Positions 8,072-17,782 of a stretch of DNA of 64,000 nt are shown one piece after another. Position numbers and translations under genes: made by a program. The notes under the pieces were generated by a model. It searched no databases, had not been told where the DNA came from, and saw nothing but the letters and a program-made list of their open reading frames with translations. Within the stretch, counting starts at the first letter, position 1, and each line of letters opens with the position of its first letter. Source of the stretch: an uncultured Bacteroidales bacterium (GTDB lineage Bacteria > Bacteroidota > Bacteroidia > Bacteroidales > Paludibacteraceae); the NCBI GenBank assembly GCA_902799705.1, contig CADCBP010000001.1, forward strand, positions 45,389 through 109,388, read 5' to 3'.

Positions 8072-10585
8072 ATGAAACAACATATATTTATGAAAAATTT
8101 CAAACTACTTACAATGCTTTTTGCGCTGGTGTGTGCAATGAGCCTGCATGCGGCAAACATTGTATGTACATTTACCACCTCGGATCCGGTGGCATCTGTC
8201 ACCACGTCCGGCAACACTGTTTACTACACAGATTTTGCGAGTGCTCGTGCTGCATGGGTAGACGGTGCCACACTGACGCTTCAGGAGGATATTACGATTA
8301 GCGACTATTTCCACTTTACCAGCGGTTTGCGTACGCTTGACCTTAATGGTCACGGTATCAAATATACGGGCGAACAAGGTGTGTTTTGTATAGCGAACGG
8401 TGCCCGTATGACGCTCAATGACAGTGATCCGACCACAACTCATAAGTTCTCCGTGGACGAGAACGGTTTTGCTACCTTGGATGAAGAGAACGGTACGGTT
8501 ACTATCAACGGAGGTTACATCACCGGCGGTATAGGAAGCAACACCTATACAAGAACCACTTCTTACCATGACGGCGGAGCACTCTTTATCTATAACGGCT
8601 CTACGGTAACGATGAACGGCGGTACGCTGATCGGTAACGGCGAAGCAGCTAATGACCGAACCGGAGGTGCGGTATTTATCGCACGAAACAGTCATTTCAT
8701 TCTGAACGGTGGAACGATTACCCGAAACAGAGCCAAGTACGGCGGAGGTATATCTCTTTATGGAGGACGACTAACAGCCGATATAGCGGAACAGGCACCC
8801 TCTACGCTGGAGATTCACGGCGGTGAAATTTCTTATAACCACTCAACCGGAAACTCCGGTGGTGTGCATGTCAATGCTTACACCTGTGCGGAGACGGTTT
8901 ATATCACAGGCGGTTCAATTATCAACAATCATGTGCCTATCGGTGTGAACGCAGCAGGAATGTTCGTGGAGCATGCCAATGCAACCGTTTATCTGTCCGG
9001 CAATCCGGTTATCAAGGATAACTTAAGCGGAACGGTGCAGCGGAATATCCAACTGCATAGCACCAATGTCCTGCATATCAATGGCGAACTGACCAACACG
9101 GAGCCGATCGGGATCACCAAAAGTGTTGGTACAGGCATATTCACTTCAGGTCTTTCCGGCAACGGCGATGCAACGCATTTCAGTAGCGACATTGCTTTGT
9201 ACTCTGTTGCGCTGCATAGTAACGGTGAAGCAAAACTATGTACGTCCGCGTCTGTCTCTGCTGCCCCGACTGCTATCAATCCGACCTACACGGGCGTTGC
9301 ACAAACCTTGGTGAATGCCGGTACGGCAATAGGCGGTACAATGTACTACTCGCTGGATAACAGCGCATGGAGCGAGGATATCCCAACGGCTAAGAACGCA
9401 GGCGACTATACCGTTTATTACAAAGTTATCGGTGACGAAACGCATGCGGACTATACGCCGGCACCTAATATCGTAGCGGCTACCATCACCAAAGCGCCAC
9501 TGACGATCACGGCGAGTGAGAAGTGGATTGAATATGGTGATCCTCTGCAATACATGGGAGCGATCTATACCGGCTTCGTGAACGGAGAGGGACCCGGTTA
9601 CGTGCAACCGGCGGTAAAGTTCTCAAGCGACTATACGCAGGGTGACAATGCCGGAACCTATACCATCACACCGTATGGCGCAGGCGCGGCGAACTATGAA
9701 ATTTCCTATGTATCGGGCATATTGCATGTCAATAAAGTGTATGCGGTCATCACGACCACTCCGACGGCTATCGACGGTCTCGTTGCTAACGGTAACGCAC
9801 AAGTGCTCATCAATGCCGGTGAGGCAACAGGCGGTACGATGAAGTACTCGCTTGATAACTTCAATTGGAGTACGGATCTGCCAACGGCTACCGATGCTGA
9901 TACCTACACGGTATATTATAGGGTGGTAGGCGATGTGAACCATTACAGCATTTCTTCGGCTTCATTGAACGTATCGATTGCTGCTCCGGCTCCGGTTCCG
10001 ACATTTATTGTCATCACAGCGAACGAAGATCCGCAACATGCAGGTGTATTCTACAGCACCTTCTATGACAGTTCGGTCAAATATGCATTGCCGAACGATG
10101 GTACAGAAGCTTATGTGGCAGAATTGAGCGGCACGGATTTGTTCTTGCATGAGATAGCATCCGGCTCTGAGGTTATTCCGTCAAATACAGCCGTTATCCT
10201 CAAAGCTCCAAGTAGTTCTATATCCCTCACGGAGTCAGACGATGCACCGGTGACGGTTTCTTACCCGAACTGCCTGCTGGGTACCGACGTAGCCATGTCC
10301 GCTCCGGATAACTGCTTTGTCATCAGCGGTCACTCGTCCGACAATTCCGTACAAGGTGTCGGTTTCTATCAGTACACAGGTACGCTCAAAGCCCACAAGG
10401 CATATACCATCTACGGCGGTGCTGGCGCTCCTCCGCGAAAGATGCACTTCATCTTCGATAGTGCGCAAGGCGTGGAGAGCGTTCAGAGTTCAGCTGTCAG
10501 AAGTCAGAAACTTATCGAGAACGGACAACTTATCATTATCCGCAATGATGTACGCTACAATGCTGCGGGTCAAATCGTAAAATAA
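8072..10585 (+). CDS. Secreted beta-helix protein with MBG/Ig-like domains
   Basis: The protein has 837 residues if started at ATG 8072; ATG 8090 gives a more typical signal peptide (MKNFKLLTMLFALVCAMSLHA). Residues of about 40-400 carry Gly/Asn-rich repeats such as 'VTMNGGTLIGNG' and 'FILNGGTITRN', the pattern of a right-handed beta-helix. Two Ig-like repeats (each with 'YTVYYKVIGD' or 'YTVYYRVVGD') flank an MBG-type domain ('LTITASEKWIEYGD'). The tail 'LIENGQLIIIRNDVRYNAAG' resembles C-terminal tails of secreted Bacteroidales proteins. It is probably a surface protein; the ligand is unknown. Bases 10484-10511 within the gene are 7-base repeats. Confidence 0.82.
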   Translation: MKQHIFMKNFKLLTMLFALVCAMSLHAANIVCTFTTSDPVASVTTSGNTVYYTDFASARAAWVDGATLTLQEDITISDYFHFTSGLRTLDLNGHGIKYTGEQGVFCIANGARMTLNDSDPTTTHKFSVDENGFATLDEENGTVTINGGYITGGIGSNTYTRTTSYHDGGALFIYNGSTVTMNGGTLIGNGEAANDRTGGAVFIARNSHFILNGGTITRNRAKYGGGISLYGGRLTADIAEQAPSTLEIHGGEISYNHSTGNSGGVHVNAYTCAETVYITGGSIINNHVPIGVNAAGMFVEHANATVYLSGNPVIKDNLSGTVQRNIQLHSTNVLHINGELTNTEPIGITKSVGTGIFTSGLSGNGDATHFSSDIALYSVALHSNGEAKLCTSASVSAAPTAINPTYTGVAQTLVNAGTAIGGTMYYSLDNSAWSEDIPTAKNAGDYTVYYKVIGDETHADYTPAPNIVAATITKAPLTITASEKWIEYGDPLQYMGAIYTGFVNGEGPGYVQPAVKFSSDYTQGDNAGTYTITPYGAGAANYEISYVSGILHVNKVYAVITTTPTAIDGLVANGNAQVLINAGEATGGTMKYSLDNFNWSTDLPTATDADTYTVYYRVVGDVNHYSISSASLNVSIAAPAPVPTFIVITANEDPQHAGVFYSTFYDSSVKYALPNDGTEAYVAELSGTDLFLHEIASGSEVIPSNTAVILKAPSSSISLTESDDAPVTVSYPNCLLGTDVAMSAPDNCFVISGHSSDNSVQGVGFYQYTGTLKAHKAYTIYGGAGAPPRKMHFIFDSAQGVESVQSSAVRSQKLIENGQLIIIRNDVRYNAAGQIVK

Positions 10586-10602
10586 GGAGGGAGGACACTA
10601 CT

Positions 10603-10734
10603 ATGACAAAGAATTATATTCAACCTCAAGTGCTTGTAGCACCTATTGCATTGGAGTCGATGGTTTTGGCAGGTAGTCCTGCTCCGTCAGGTGACATGGG
10701 TATCAACGATATCCCCACCGATGACCAGTGGTAA
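10603..10734 (+). CDS. 43-residue peptide gene
   Basis: ATG at 10603, TAA at 10732-10734. The product begins MTKNYIQPQVLVAPIALESM, then LAGS, and ends in an acidic DIPTDDQW. A strong Shine-Dalgarno-like GGAGGGAGG lies 8-14 bases upstream, unusual here because most genes in the window lack one. It starts 17 bases after the beta-helix gene and is followed by a terminator. Short Bacteroidales peptides with this plan (Y-I-x-P start, 'LA(G/A)S' near residue 22, acidic tail) commonly sit near cell-surface genes. Their function is not known to me. Confidence 0.6.
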   Translation: MTKNYIQPQVLVAPIALESMVLAGSPAPSGDMGINDIPTDDQW

Positions 10735-10757
10735 GTCATAGCCATCAGGTTAAAATC

Positions 10758-10793
10758 AACAGCGGCAATCCATACGGGTTGCAGCTGTTTTTG
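10758..10793 (+). terminator. Terminator after the 43-residue peptide gene
   Basis: An imperfect hairpin pairs AACAGCGGCAATC with GGTTGCAGCTGTT around CATAC and ends in a short T-run. Confidence 0.6.
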
Positions 10794-10831
10794 TATAATT
10801 TCACTTTCTCGTCACTTTTCGGTCTATTTTC

Positions 10832-10862
10832 TTGCGTAAATGAAAATTTTTCCGTAACTTTG
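10832..10862 (+). promoter_or_regulatory. Bacteroidetes-type promoter for the antitoxin-like gene
   Basis: TTG at 10832-10834 and TAACTTTG at 10855-10862, with a 20-base spacer. Confidence 0.65.
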
Positions 10863-10891
10863 CAGCCGGAAATCAATAGAAAGGGCTAAAA

Positions 10892-11104
10892 ATGGAAACT
10901 ATGACGACAACAGTACAGATTACGTTGCCGTTGGCAGATGCCTCTTTTCTACGTCGCCAGTCGCGTAATATGGGTTGGCAAATTACTACCGTTCGTACAC
11001 CGCGTAAGAGCGGCAGTATTGAGCGTGCAATCGAAGATGTACGCGCTGGGCGTGTATATCAGGCAAATAGTGTAGAAGATTTAATGGCTCAGTTAGAGGC
11101 ATGA
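10892..11104 (+). CDS. Antitoxin-like protein of a decayed RelE/YafQ-type pair
   Basis: A 70-residue protein (METMTTTVQITLPL...). A second ATG at 10901 is possible. The N-terminal half is strand-like ('VQITLPLADASFLRRQSRNMGW') and the C-terminal half is helical and acidic ('IERAIEDVRAGRVYQAN', 'VEDLMAQLEA'). This is the usual plan of antitoxins paired with RelE/YafQ toxins in Bacteroidales. The stop overlaps the toxin start (ATGA at 11101). Because the toxin is broken, this antitoxin is probably an orphan. Confidence 0.7.
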   Translation: METMTTTVQITLPLADASFLRRQSRNMGWQITTVRTPRKSGSIERAIEDVRAGRVYQANSVEDLMAQLEA

Positions 11105-11204
11105 AATACACGATTCGTTACTTATTTGGGATCAGAATGGCACAGAATTGATTTTGTTGTTATTGGATACCGGTACTCATTCTGATTTGTTTGGTAAACG
11201 ATAA
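11101..11204 (+). pseudogene. RelE/YafQ-family toxin remnant with internal deletion
   Basis: The frame starting at 11101 gives MKYTIRY, the expected toxin N-terminus, then stops after 16 codons. A shifted frame downstream reads 'IWDQNGTELILLLLDTGTHS' and 'DLFGKR', the typical C-terminal strand and 'GTHSDLF' end of YafQ-like toxins, closing at 11204. A full toxin needs about 90 residues, so roughly 55 residues have been lost between the two parts. Confidence 0.75.
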
Positions 11205-11255
11205 ATCATGCAACAGATGATAAATCAAATATCCAATTTTACCCCCCCCATTGCG

Positions 11256-11330
11256 AAAATGCCGTAAAGGGAAATAAGGGCAGTGCTCGCAACGCATAGG
11301 CGGTTCACGGTAGCGTGAGCCGCTTTTTTT
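11256..11330 (+). repeat. Two-stem repeat element, copy 2 (terminator-like)
   Basis: Matches 7899-7973 except for one lost G (AACGCAT instead of AACGGCAT), which weakens the outer stem, and one change that perfects the second stem (GCGGTTCACG-GTAG-CGTGAGCCGC, followed by seven Ts). It lies after the toxin remnant and before the engB promoter. Confidence 0.7.
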
Positions 11331-11374
11331 GTACCCTAATTCTCTAACTCCCTAATCGTTTTTTCTCAAAAAAC

Positions 11375-11405
11375 TTGCATATATCAAAAAAAAGCAGTAC
11401 TTTTG
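11375..11405 (+). promoter_or_regulatory. Bacteroidetes-type promoter for engB
   Basis: TTG at 11375-11377 followed by CATATATC, then AGCAG directly before TACTTTTG (11398-11405), with a 20-base spacer. Confidence 0.75.
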
Positions 11406-11425
11406 CGGTCGCAAAATTATGTGAA

Positions 11426-12106
11426 ATGATACGAAACGCCACATATATCATCTCCAGTCCGGACGTCAAGGATTGTCCGAAGACGGGCAAACCCGAGTAC
11501 GCATTTATCGGGCGCAGTAATGTAGGCAAGTCCAGCCTGATCAATATGCTGTGCCATAACCCGAAGTTGGCGAAGACCAGTCAGAAACCCGGCAAGACCT
11601 TGCTGATCAACCATTTTTTAGTCGAAAGTCAAAAGTCAAAAGTCGAAAGTCAAGAGTCGAAAGTCGAAAGTCAAAAGTCGAAAGTCGAAAGACAAGAATG
11701 GTACCTCGTCGATCTGCCGGGGTATGGGTTTGCACAAACAGGGTTGAAGCAACGCGAAGCGTTACGGAAGATGATCGAGCGGTATTGCCTGCTGCGCGAG
11801 GAGATGGTGTGTCTGTTCGTGCTGGTGGATGGCCGGCATGAACCGCAGAAGATCGACCTTGAGTTCATGGCATGGCTCGGCGAGAACGGCGTGCCGTTTG
11901 CGATTGTGTTCACCAAAGGCGACAAGTTAGGCAAAGTGCGGCTCAAAGAAAACGTAGAGGCGTATAAGAACCGCCTGTTGGAAGAATGGGAAGAACTGCC
12001 GCCCGTCTTCGTCACCTCGTCCGAGACAGGGCTTGGCGGCGAGGAGTTAACGGAATACATTGAGAATGTGACCGTTTCGCTAAAAGAACAAAGACCGCTT
12101 CGCTAA
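11426..12106 (+). CDS. engB: Ribosome-biogenesis GTPase EngB/YsxC with a repeat-encoded insertion
   Basis: A 226-residue protein beginning [11 protein letters not shown]1 is 'GRSNVGKSS' (about 29-37), G3 is 'DLPGYG' (about 96-101), G4 is 'TKGDK', and a 'SSE' G5-like motif follows. EngB GTPases act in 50S subunit assembly and are usually essential and about 200 residues long. The extra length is a run of VESQKSK-type heptapeptides at about residues 66-90, between 'LLINHFL' and '[11 protein letters not shown]'. It is encoded by 7-base tandem repeats and is absent from ordinary EngB. All GTPase motifs are intact and the frame is kept, so the protein is probably functional. Confidence 0.92.
   Translation: MIRNATYIISSPDVKDCPKTGKPEYAFIGRSNVGKSSLINMLCHNPKLAKTSQKPGKTLLINHFLVESQKSKVESQESKVESQKSKVERQEWYLVDLPGYGFAQTGLKQREALRKMIERYCLLREEMVCLFVLVDGRHEPQKIDLEFMAWLGENGVPFAIVFTKGDKLGKVRLKENVEAYKNRLLEEWEELPPVFVTSSETGLGGEELTEYIENVTVSLKEQRPLR
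11621..11697 (+). repeat. 7-bp tandem repeat, 11 copies, inside engB
   Basis: Eleven consecutive units close to GTCGAAA/GTCAAAA. Three units (21 bases) encode one heptapeptide, so the reading frame is preserved. The same 7-base period is seen in spacers and other genes in this window. Confidence 0.9.
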
Positions 12107-12122
12107 AAGACAAAAGATCAAA

Positions 12123-14606
12123 ATGCACAGGCTACAACACATATTCGTTCTTATTCTTTGCTCCTTATTCCTTATTCCGAGCCTTTGTTACGCGCGCAGG
12201 GCGCGCATATACGGGTATGTGGTGGATCAGGACAATATCGGTATCGAATTGGCGAACGTAGCAGTGCTGAACGCCGACCGGCCTATCGGTACTGCGACCA
12301 ACAAAAACGGCTACTATGAACTGCTGCTCGACGAGACGGACACAGTGGTACTCGCCTACTCCATGATCGGTTATACGACCGTGCAGCAACGCATCTTCGA
12401 TGTGCGCGACGTGATCAATATCAACGTACAAATGCTGACAGACGAACAGGTGTTGACGGAGATCGAGGTGCGCGGTATCAAGCATACGCAAGGCACGATG
12501 GACCATATCGACGCGTCCACGACACGCGTGATGCCGGACGCTACGGGCGGCTCCATCGAGTCGCTGCTGATCACCTTCGCCGGCGTGAGTCAGACGAACG
12601 AACTGAGCAGCCAGTATAATGTCCGCGGCGGGTCGTTCGACGAGAACTCGGTCTATGTCAACGGCATCGAGGTACACCGCCCGCTGCTCATCCGCTCCGG
12701 GCAACAGGAGGGATTGAGTTTCGTGAACCCCGAGATGGTTGAGAACGTACATTTCTCGGCAGGCGGATACAGTGCCCAATACGGCGACAAGATGGCGTCT
12801 GTGCTCGATATCACGTACAAGCGTCCGACGTCCTTCGAGGCGAGTCTGAGCGCGAGTCTGTTAGGCGCACAGCTCTATGTAGGACACGGCGACAGCACCT
12901 ACTCCATGATGCACGGTCTGCGCTACAAGACCAGCAAGTACATGCTCGGCGGACTTGCCACCACCGGTAATTATCAACCGACCTACATCGACTATCAGAC
13001 CTATATCACGTGGAAAGTGGGCGGCAAGAACCGCGCGCAGCGGGCGAAGAGTAAGTGGAAAATGTCTTTTCTCGGCAACGTGAGCCAGAACGACTACCGC
13101 TTCACGCCGGACAGTCTGAGCGAGTCCTTCGGCGGACAGAACGCCAAGACGCTCAATATCTATTACGAGGGTCAGGAGAAAGACCGTTTCCTCACGGCGT
13201 TTGCGGCACTGAGCGCCAAGGGCCAGGTGAGCAAAGAAGTCAGCATCGGTTTTGACCTCAGCGGCTATTACTCCAACGAACGGGAGAACTTCGACATCAC
13301 CGGTGAATACGTGCTGTCCAACAGCCCCTCCAACGGTTCTTCTTCCTACTCGCGCGACGACTATATCGATCCTTCCGCCGGTCAGACGGATATGTTAGGA
13401 ACGGGTATATACCATCAACATGCCCGGAACGTACTGCAGGCGGGTGTCATCACCTTGGCGCATCATGGCGCTTGGACGCGCGGACAGAACAGCCTCTCCT
13501 GGGGTGTTAGCGGACAGGCCGAACTGATACGCGACTATATCAGCGAATGGGAATGGCGCGACTCGGCAGGATACTCCATGCCCGATGACGGTCATTCGAT
13601 GGAACTGTTCTATACCCTGCGCGGCCAATCGGCTATGACCACCGCACGCTTGCAGGCATTTGTCCAGAACGAACATAAATGGAACACCCCTTCCGGCCAA
13701 TGGATCCTGACCGTCGGCGGACGACTCCAGTGGTGGAGTTGGAACAACGAAGTGCTTCCTTCCCCCCGCGCCTCCATCGAATGGATTCCGGGATGGAAAC
13801 GCGACTTCTGTTTCCGACTTGCTACGGGTCTGTATTACCAAGCGCCTTTCTATAAGGAACTGCGCGACACCATCACCGATACGCTCGGCGTGACGCGTAT
13901 TCATCTCAACAGAGACCTCAAAGCGCAGCGCTCCGTGCATCTTGTGCTCGGCGGCGATTATTACTTCCGCGCGTGGGGCCGCCCCTTCAAATTCACGATG
14001 GAGGGTTACTACAAGTACATCGACCGGATGGAGAGTTATACGGTGGATAATGTGCGTGTGCGCTACTCGGGCAAGAACGATTCGCAGGGTTATGCCACGG
14101 GCTTGGACCTCAAGCTCTACGGCGAACTGGTGCCCGGCGCGGACTCATGGATATCCTTCTCCACGATGATGGCGCGGCAACGGTTTATCACCGGCGGTCC
14201 GTGGATACCCAGTCCTACCGAACAGCGGTGGAACTTCTCCATGCTCTTCCAGGATTATATCCCCCAACTGCCGCAACTCAAGTTCCATCTGAAGATGCAG
14301 TTTGCCGAAGGCCAGCCGTTCTACGCGCCGCGCAATAACCTCAGTTGGGGACGCATGCCGATGTACAAGCGTATCGACCTCGGCGCCACCTATACGTTCA
14401 ATGCCCAGACTGCCAAGTTCATGCGCGCACCGAGCGCCAAGCATGTCAAGCAATGGGCTATCCAGTTCGAGGTGTTCAACCTCGTGGGATGGCGGAACGT
14501 CAACTCCTATTTCTGGGTGGCGGACGCCTTCGGCGCACAATGGGCCAGCCCCAACTACCTCACCGGAAGACGGTTTAATTTGAAAGTAACAGTAGACCTG
14601 AGATAA
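12123..14606 (+). CDS. TonB-dependent outer-membrane receptor
   Basis: An 827-residue protein with a signal peptide ending near 'PSLCYA'. An N-terminal CarboxypepD_reg-like domain (about 27-105: 'IYGYVVDQDNIGIELANVAV', 'GYYELLLDE') leads into a plug domain ('YNVRGGSFDENSVYVNGIEV', 'FSAGGYSAQYGDKMASVLDI'). A beta-barrel then runs to a terminal strand ending in '...KVTVDLR'. It should import a ligand across the outer membrane using TonB energy; the ligand cannot be told. No susD follows. It starts 16 bases after engB. Confidence 0.88.
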   Translation: MHRLQHIFVLILCSLFLIPSLCYARRARIYGYVVDQDNIGIELANVAVLNADRPIGTATNKNGYYELLLDETDTVVLAYSMIGYTTVQQRIFDVRDVININVQMLTDEQVLTEIEVRGIKHTQGTMDHIDASTTRVMPDATGGSIESLLITFAGVSQTNELSSQYNVRGGSFDENSVYVNGIEVHRPLLIRSGQQEGLSFVNPEMVENVHFSAGGYSAQYGDKMASVLDITYKRPTSFEASLSASLLGAQLYVGHGDSTYSMMHGLRYKTSKYMLGGLATTGNYQPTYIDYQTYITWKVGGKNRAQRAKSKWKMSFLGNVSQNDYRFTPDSLSESFGGQNAKTLNIYYEGQEKDRFLTAFAALSAKGQVSKEVSIGFDLSGYYSNERENFDITGEYVLSNSPSNGSSSYSRDDYIDPSAGQTDMLGTGIYHQHARNVLQAGVITLAHHGAWTRGQNSLSWGVSGQAELIRDYISEWEWRDSAGYSMPDDGHSMELFYTLRGQSAMTTARLQAFVQNEHKWNTPSGQWILTVGGRLQWWSWNNEVLPSPRASIEWIPGWKRDFCFRLATGLYYQAPFYKELRDTITDTLGVTRIHLNRDLKAQRSVHLVLGGDYYFRAWGRPFKFTMEGYYKYIDRMESYTVDNVRVRYSGKNDSQGYATGLDLKLYGELVPGADSWISFSTMMARQRFITGGPWIPSPTEQRWNFSMLFQDYIPQLPQLKFHLKMQFAEGQPFYAPRNNLSWGRMPMYKRIDLGATYTFNAQTAKFMRAPSAKHVKQWAIQFEVFNLVGWRNVNSYFWVADAFGAQWASPNYLTGRRFNLKVTVDLR

Positions 14607-14634
14607 GTTGAAAGTTGAAAGTTGAAAGTTGAAA
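14607..14634 (+). repeat. 7-bp tandem repeat GTTGAAA, 4 copies
   Basis: Four perfect copies begin immediately after the TAA stop of the TonB receptor gene. Confidence 0.9.
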
Positions 14635-14685
14635 GAAGCCTTTTAGTTGAGAGTTATATGTATTAAAGTTTAAATTTAATATTAT

Positions 14686-15081
14686 ATGGAATTCTTTGGT
14701 TATAGGAAACTCATTGCATACGTGCGAGCTTGCGAAGTAAGAAGATACACTTATCGACTACTAAAATCATTTCCTAAAGAGGAACAATTTGCACTTTGCA
14801 GCCAAATGAGACGTTCAGCAGTGTCAGTAACATCTAACATCGCTGAAGGAATGACTCGTTATTCGACAAAGGACAAAGTACATTTCCTGGAGATTTCGTT
14901 TGGGTCACTCATGGAACTGATGAGCCAGTTAGAAGTAGCTTTGGACGAAAACTATATATCTGAAAAAGATTTTACCAATTTAGAGAATTTAGTGGGTGAA
15001 ACAGCCCGCCTGCTAACCGGACTACAAAAGAGTTTTAATACAGGAGACCCACTCACTACAAACCAGACGGCTAATAACTAA
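14686..15081 (+). CDS. Four-helix-bundle protein (S23/IVP family)
   Basis: A 131-residue all-helical protein with family landmarks: '[12 protein letters not shown]' at the start, '[17 protein letters not shown]' in the middle and '[12 protein letters not shown]' after it. The family was first noticed as proteins encoded in 23S rRNA intervening sequences, but it is common as a free-standing gene in Bacteroidetes. Its function is unknown. It lies between the repeat at 14607 and mutS. Confidence 0.88.
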   Translation: MEFFGYRKLIAYVRACEVRRYTYRLLKSFPKEEQFALCSQMRRSAVSVTSNIAEGMTRYSTKDKVHFLEISFGSLMELMSQLEVALDENYISEKDFTNLENLVGETARLLTGLQKSFNTGDPLTTNQTANN

Positions 15082-15125
15082 TCGGCTTCTATAAACTTTC
15101 AACTATAAACCAGACGACTATTTTT

Positions 15126-17744
15126 ATGGATAATAAAAATGAACTAACCCCTATGATGAAGCAATTCCGGGAGATAAAGACACAATACCCGGATGCAATG
15201 TTGCTCTTTCGTTGCGGCGACTTCTATGAGACTTACGCAGAGGATGCCGTGAAGGCGTCGAAGATTCTGAATATCACGCTGACACATCGTTCGAACGGCG
15301 GCAGTAGTGCTATGCAGGCTTTGGAGATGGCGGGGTTTCCTTTCCACGCCCTCGATACCTACCTGCCAAAACTCGTGCGGGCAGGACTGCGTGTCGCCAT
15401 TTGCGACCAGCTCGAAGATCCCAAACTGACGAAGAAACTGGTCAAGCGGGGTGTTACCGAACTCGTCACACCCGGTGTCAGCTATTCGGACACCACCCTC
15501 ACGCAGAAAGAGAACAACTGGGTGGCCTGCCTGCATTTCGACAAACATGTCATCGGCGTCGCCTTCCTCGATATCTCCACCGGTGAGTTTCTCGCCGGAC
15601 AGGGAGACAGCGATTATATCGACAAACTGCTCACTAACTTCGGGCCGAAAGAAGTGCTGCACCTGCGCGGACGCAAGGCCGATGTAGAGAACCTGTTCGG
15701 CTCCAAATACTTCACTTTCGAACTCGAAGACTGGATGCTCGTGGAGTCCACAGCCAAGGAGCGTCTGCAGAAACTTTGGGGCGTCTCGTCCCTCAAGGGT
15801 TTCGGTTTGGACAAGATGCCGGCCGGCGTCACCGCTGCGGGCGGTATCCTCATGTATCTCGACATGACCCAACACCTGCAGACAGGGCACATCCAGCATC
15901 TGAGCCGTATCGAAGAAGACAAATATGTCTGGCTCGACCGCTTCACGATCCGCAATCTGGAGTTGACGGGCGGGCAACGCGAAGACAGCCGTACGCTCTT
16001 CGACATCATCGACCGCACTATCACCCCTATGGGCGGACGTATGTTGCACCGATGGATGGCGTTCCCGCTCAAGGATGTACGGCCGATACGCAACCGTCAG
16101 ACAGTGGTAGAACACCTGTTCAGACAACCCGAAGCACGCGAGACGATCCGTGAATCGCTCGAGCAAATGGGCGACCTCGAGCGCATCGTCAGCAAGATAT
16201 CCACGGGCCGTATAGGACCGCGCGAGATGGTACAACTGGCCCGTGCGCTGCGCGCGGTAGTACCTGTCAAGCGCGTATGCGAAGAAGCGCGCGACAACGC
16301 CTACCTGACGCTGTTAGGCGAAGAACTCGACGCCTGCTCCGAGATGCGGATGCGTATCGAACGAGAGATCAACCCCGACCCGCCGCTGGCGCAGGGAAGA
16401 CCGAACATCATCGCCCGAGGCGTGGATGTCGAACTCGACGAACTGCGCGCTATTCAGTCCGACGGAAAAGACTACCTGCTGCAGATCCAGCAACGCGAGA
16501 TAGAGCGCACCGGCATCGCCAGCCTCAAGATCGGTTACAACAACGTCTTCGGCTATTACCTCGAGGTGCGCAACACCTACAAAGAGCAAGTACCGCCCGA
16601 ATGGATCCGTAAGCAGACACTCGTCAACGCCGAGCGATACATCACAGACGAACTCAAGACATACGAGGAGAAAATCAACTCCGCCGAAGAGCGTATCCAG
16701 ATCATCGAGAACCGGCTCTATCAGGAACTGATGCTCGCCCTCTGCGAATGGGTGCCACAAATGCAACTCGACGCCAATGTGCTGGCGCAACTCGACTGCC
16801 TCCTTTCTTTCGCTACCGTCGCTACAGAGAACCGCTACGTCTGCCCGGACGTCAACGACAGCCTGGTCATCGACATCCGCCAGGGACGACACCCCGTGAT
16901 TGAACAACAACTGCCGGCAGGCGAACAATATATCGCCAATGACGTGCTGCTCGACAATAACAGCCAGCAGATCATCATCATCACCGGTCCGAATATGGCC
17001 GGTAAATCCGCCCTGCTCCGCCAGACCGCCCTCATCGTGCTCCTCGCACAGATAGGTTCGTTTGTTCCCGCCGAGAGCGCGTCCATCGGCATCGTCGATA
17101 AGATCTTCACCCGTGTCGGAGCATCCGACAACATCTCCATGGGCGAATCGACGTTCATGGTCGAGATGAACGAAGCGGCGTCGATCCTGAACAACCTCTC
17201 CGAACGAAGCCTTGTGCTCTTTGACGAACTCGGACGAGGCACCAGCACCTACGACGGTATCAGTATTGCATGGGCGATCGTCGAGTATATCCATGAGCAT
17301 CGCGGACATGCCAAGACGCTTTTCGCCACCCATTATCACGAACTCAATGAGATGGAGAAGACCTTCGACCGAATCCGAAACTACAACGTCTCCGTGCGAG
17401 AAGTGAACGGCAAAGTCATCTTCCTGCGCAAACTCGTCCGCGGAGGGTCGGAACATAGCTTCGGTATTCATGTCGCCAAACTGGCGGGCATGCCCCAATC
17501 GATTGTCGAACGAGCCAACCAGATCCTTGCCGACCTCGAGAGAGCTGCCAAGAACGGAGACCTGGCTAAACCGACCGACCACATCGGCGAGACGCGCGAA
17601 GGAATGCAGTTGTCTTTCTTCCAACTCGACGACCCGGTGCTCGAACAGATACGCGACGAAGTCAAATCGCTGGATATCAACACCTTGACGCCTCTCGAGG
17701 CACTCAATAAACTGTCCGAAATCAAAAAACTCGTCGGCGGCTGA
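15126..17744 (+). CDS. mutS: DNA mismatch repair ATPase MutS
   Basis: An 872-residue MutS1-type protein. The N-terminal mismatch-binding domain has the 'GDFYE' motif near residue 32. The connector, lever and clamp regions follow ('RLYQELM'-type helices). The C-terminal ATPase has Walker A 'GPNMAGKS' near residue 619, '[14 protein letters not shown]' (Walker B plus signature) and the 'THYHEL' switch. A 'QLSFF' segment near residue 825 resembles a beta-clamp binding site. Length and all motifs are normal. The stop codon lies inside the 7-base repeat at 17741. Confidence 0.97.
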   Translation: MDNKNELTPMMKQFREIKTQYPDAMLLFRCGDFYETYAEDAVKASKILNITLTHRSNGGSSAMQALEMAGFPFHALDTYLPKLVRAGLRVAICDQLEDPKLTKKLVKRGVTELVTPGVSYSDTTLTQKENNWVACLHFDKHVIGVAFLDISTGEFLAGQGDSDYIDKLLTNFGPKEVLHLRGRKADVENLFGSKYFTFELEDWMLVESTAKERLQKLWGVSSLKGFGLDKMPAGVTAAGGILMYLDMTQHLQTGHIQHLSRIEEDKYVWLDRFTIRNLELTGGQREDSRTLFDIIDRTITPMGGRMLHRWMAFPLKDVRPIRNRQTVVEHLFRQPEARETIRESLEQMGDLERIVSKISTGRIGPREMVQLARALRAVVPVKRVCEEARDNAYLTLLGEELDACSEMRMRIEREINPDPPLAQGRPNIIARGVDVELDELRAIQSDGKDYLLQIQQREIERTGIASLKIGYNNVFGYYLEVRNTYKEQVPPEWIRKQTLVNAERYITDELKTYEEKINSAEERIQIIENRLYQELMLALCEWVPQMQLDANVLAQLDCLLSFATVATENRYVCPDVNDSLVIDIRQGRHPVIEQQLPAGEQYIANDVLLDNNSQQIIIITGPNMAGKSALLRQTALIVLLAQIGSFVPAESASIGIVDKIFTRVGASDNISMGESTFMVEMNEAASILNNLSERSLVLFDELGRGTSTYDGISIAWAIVEYIHEHRGHAKTLFATHYHELNEMEKTFDRIRNYNVSVREVNGKVIFLRKLVRGGSEHSFGIHVAKLAGMPQSIVERANQILADLERAAKNGDLAKPTDHIGETREGMQLSFFQLDDPVLEQIRDEVKSLDINTLTPLEALNKLSEIKKLVGG

Positions 17745-17775
17745 CAACTGATTACTGACAACTGACAACTGATTA
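17741..17775 (+). repeat. 7-bp tandem repeat CTGACAA/CTGATTA, 5 copies
   Basis: Five consecutive 7-base units fill the gap between mutS and mltG. The first unit contains the mutS stop codon. Confidence 0.85.
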
Positions 17776-17782
17776 CTGAGAT

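Noticed and set aside
15144-16235. Long minus-strand frames opposite mutS (also 16314-17768)
   Set aside because: They lie antisense to a complete mutS with all motifs and have no recognisable content or start signals.
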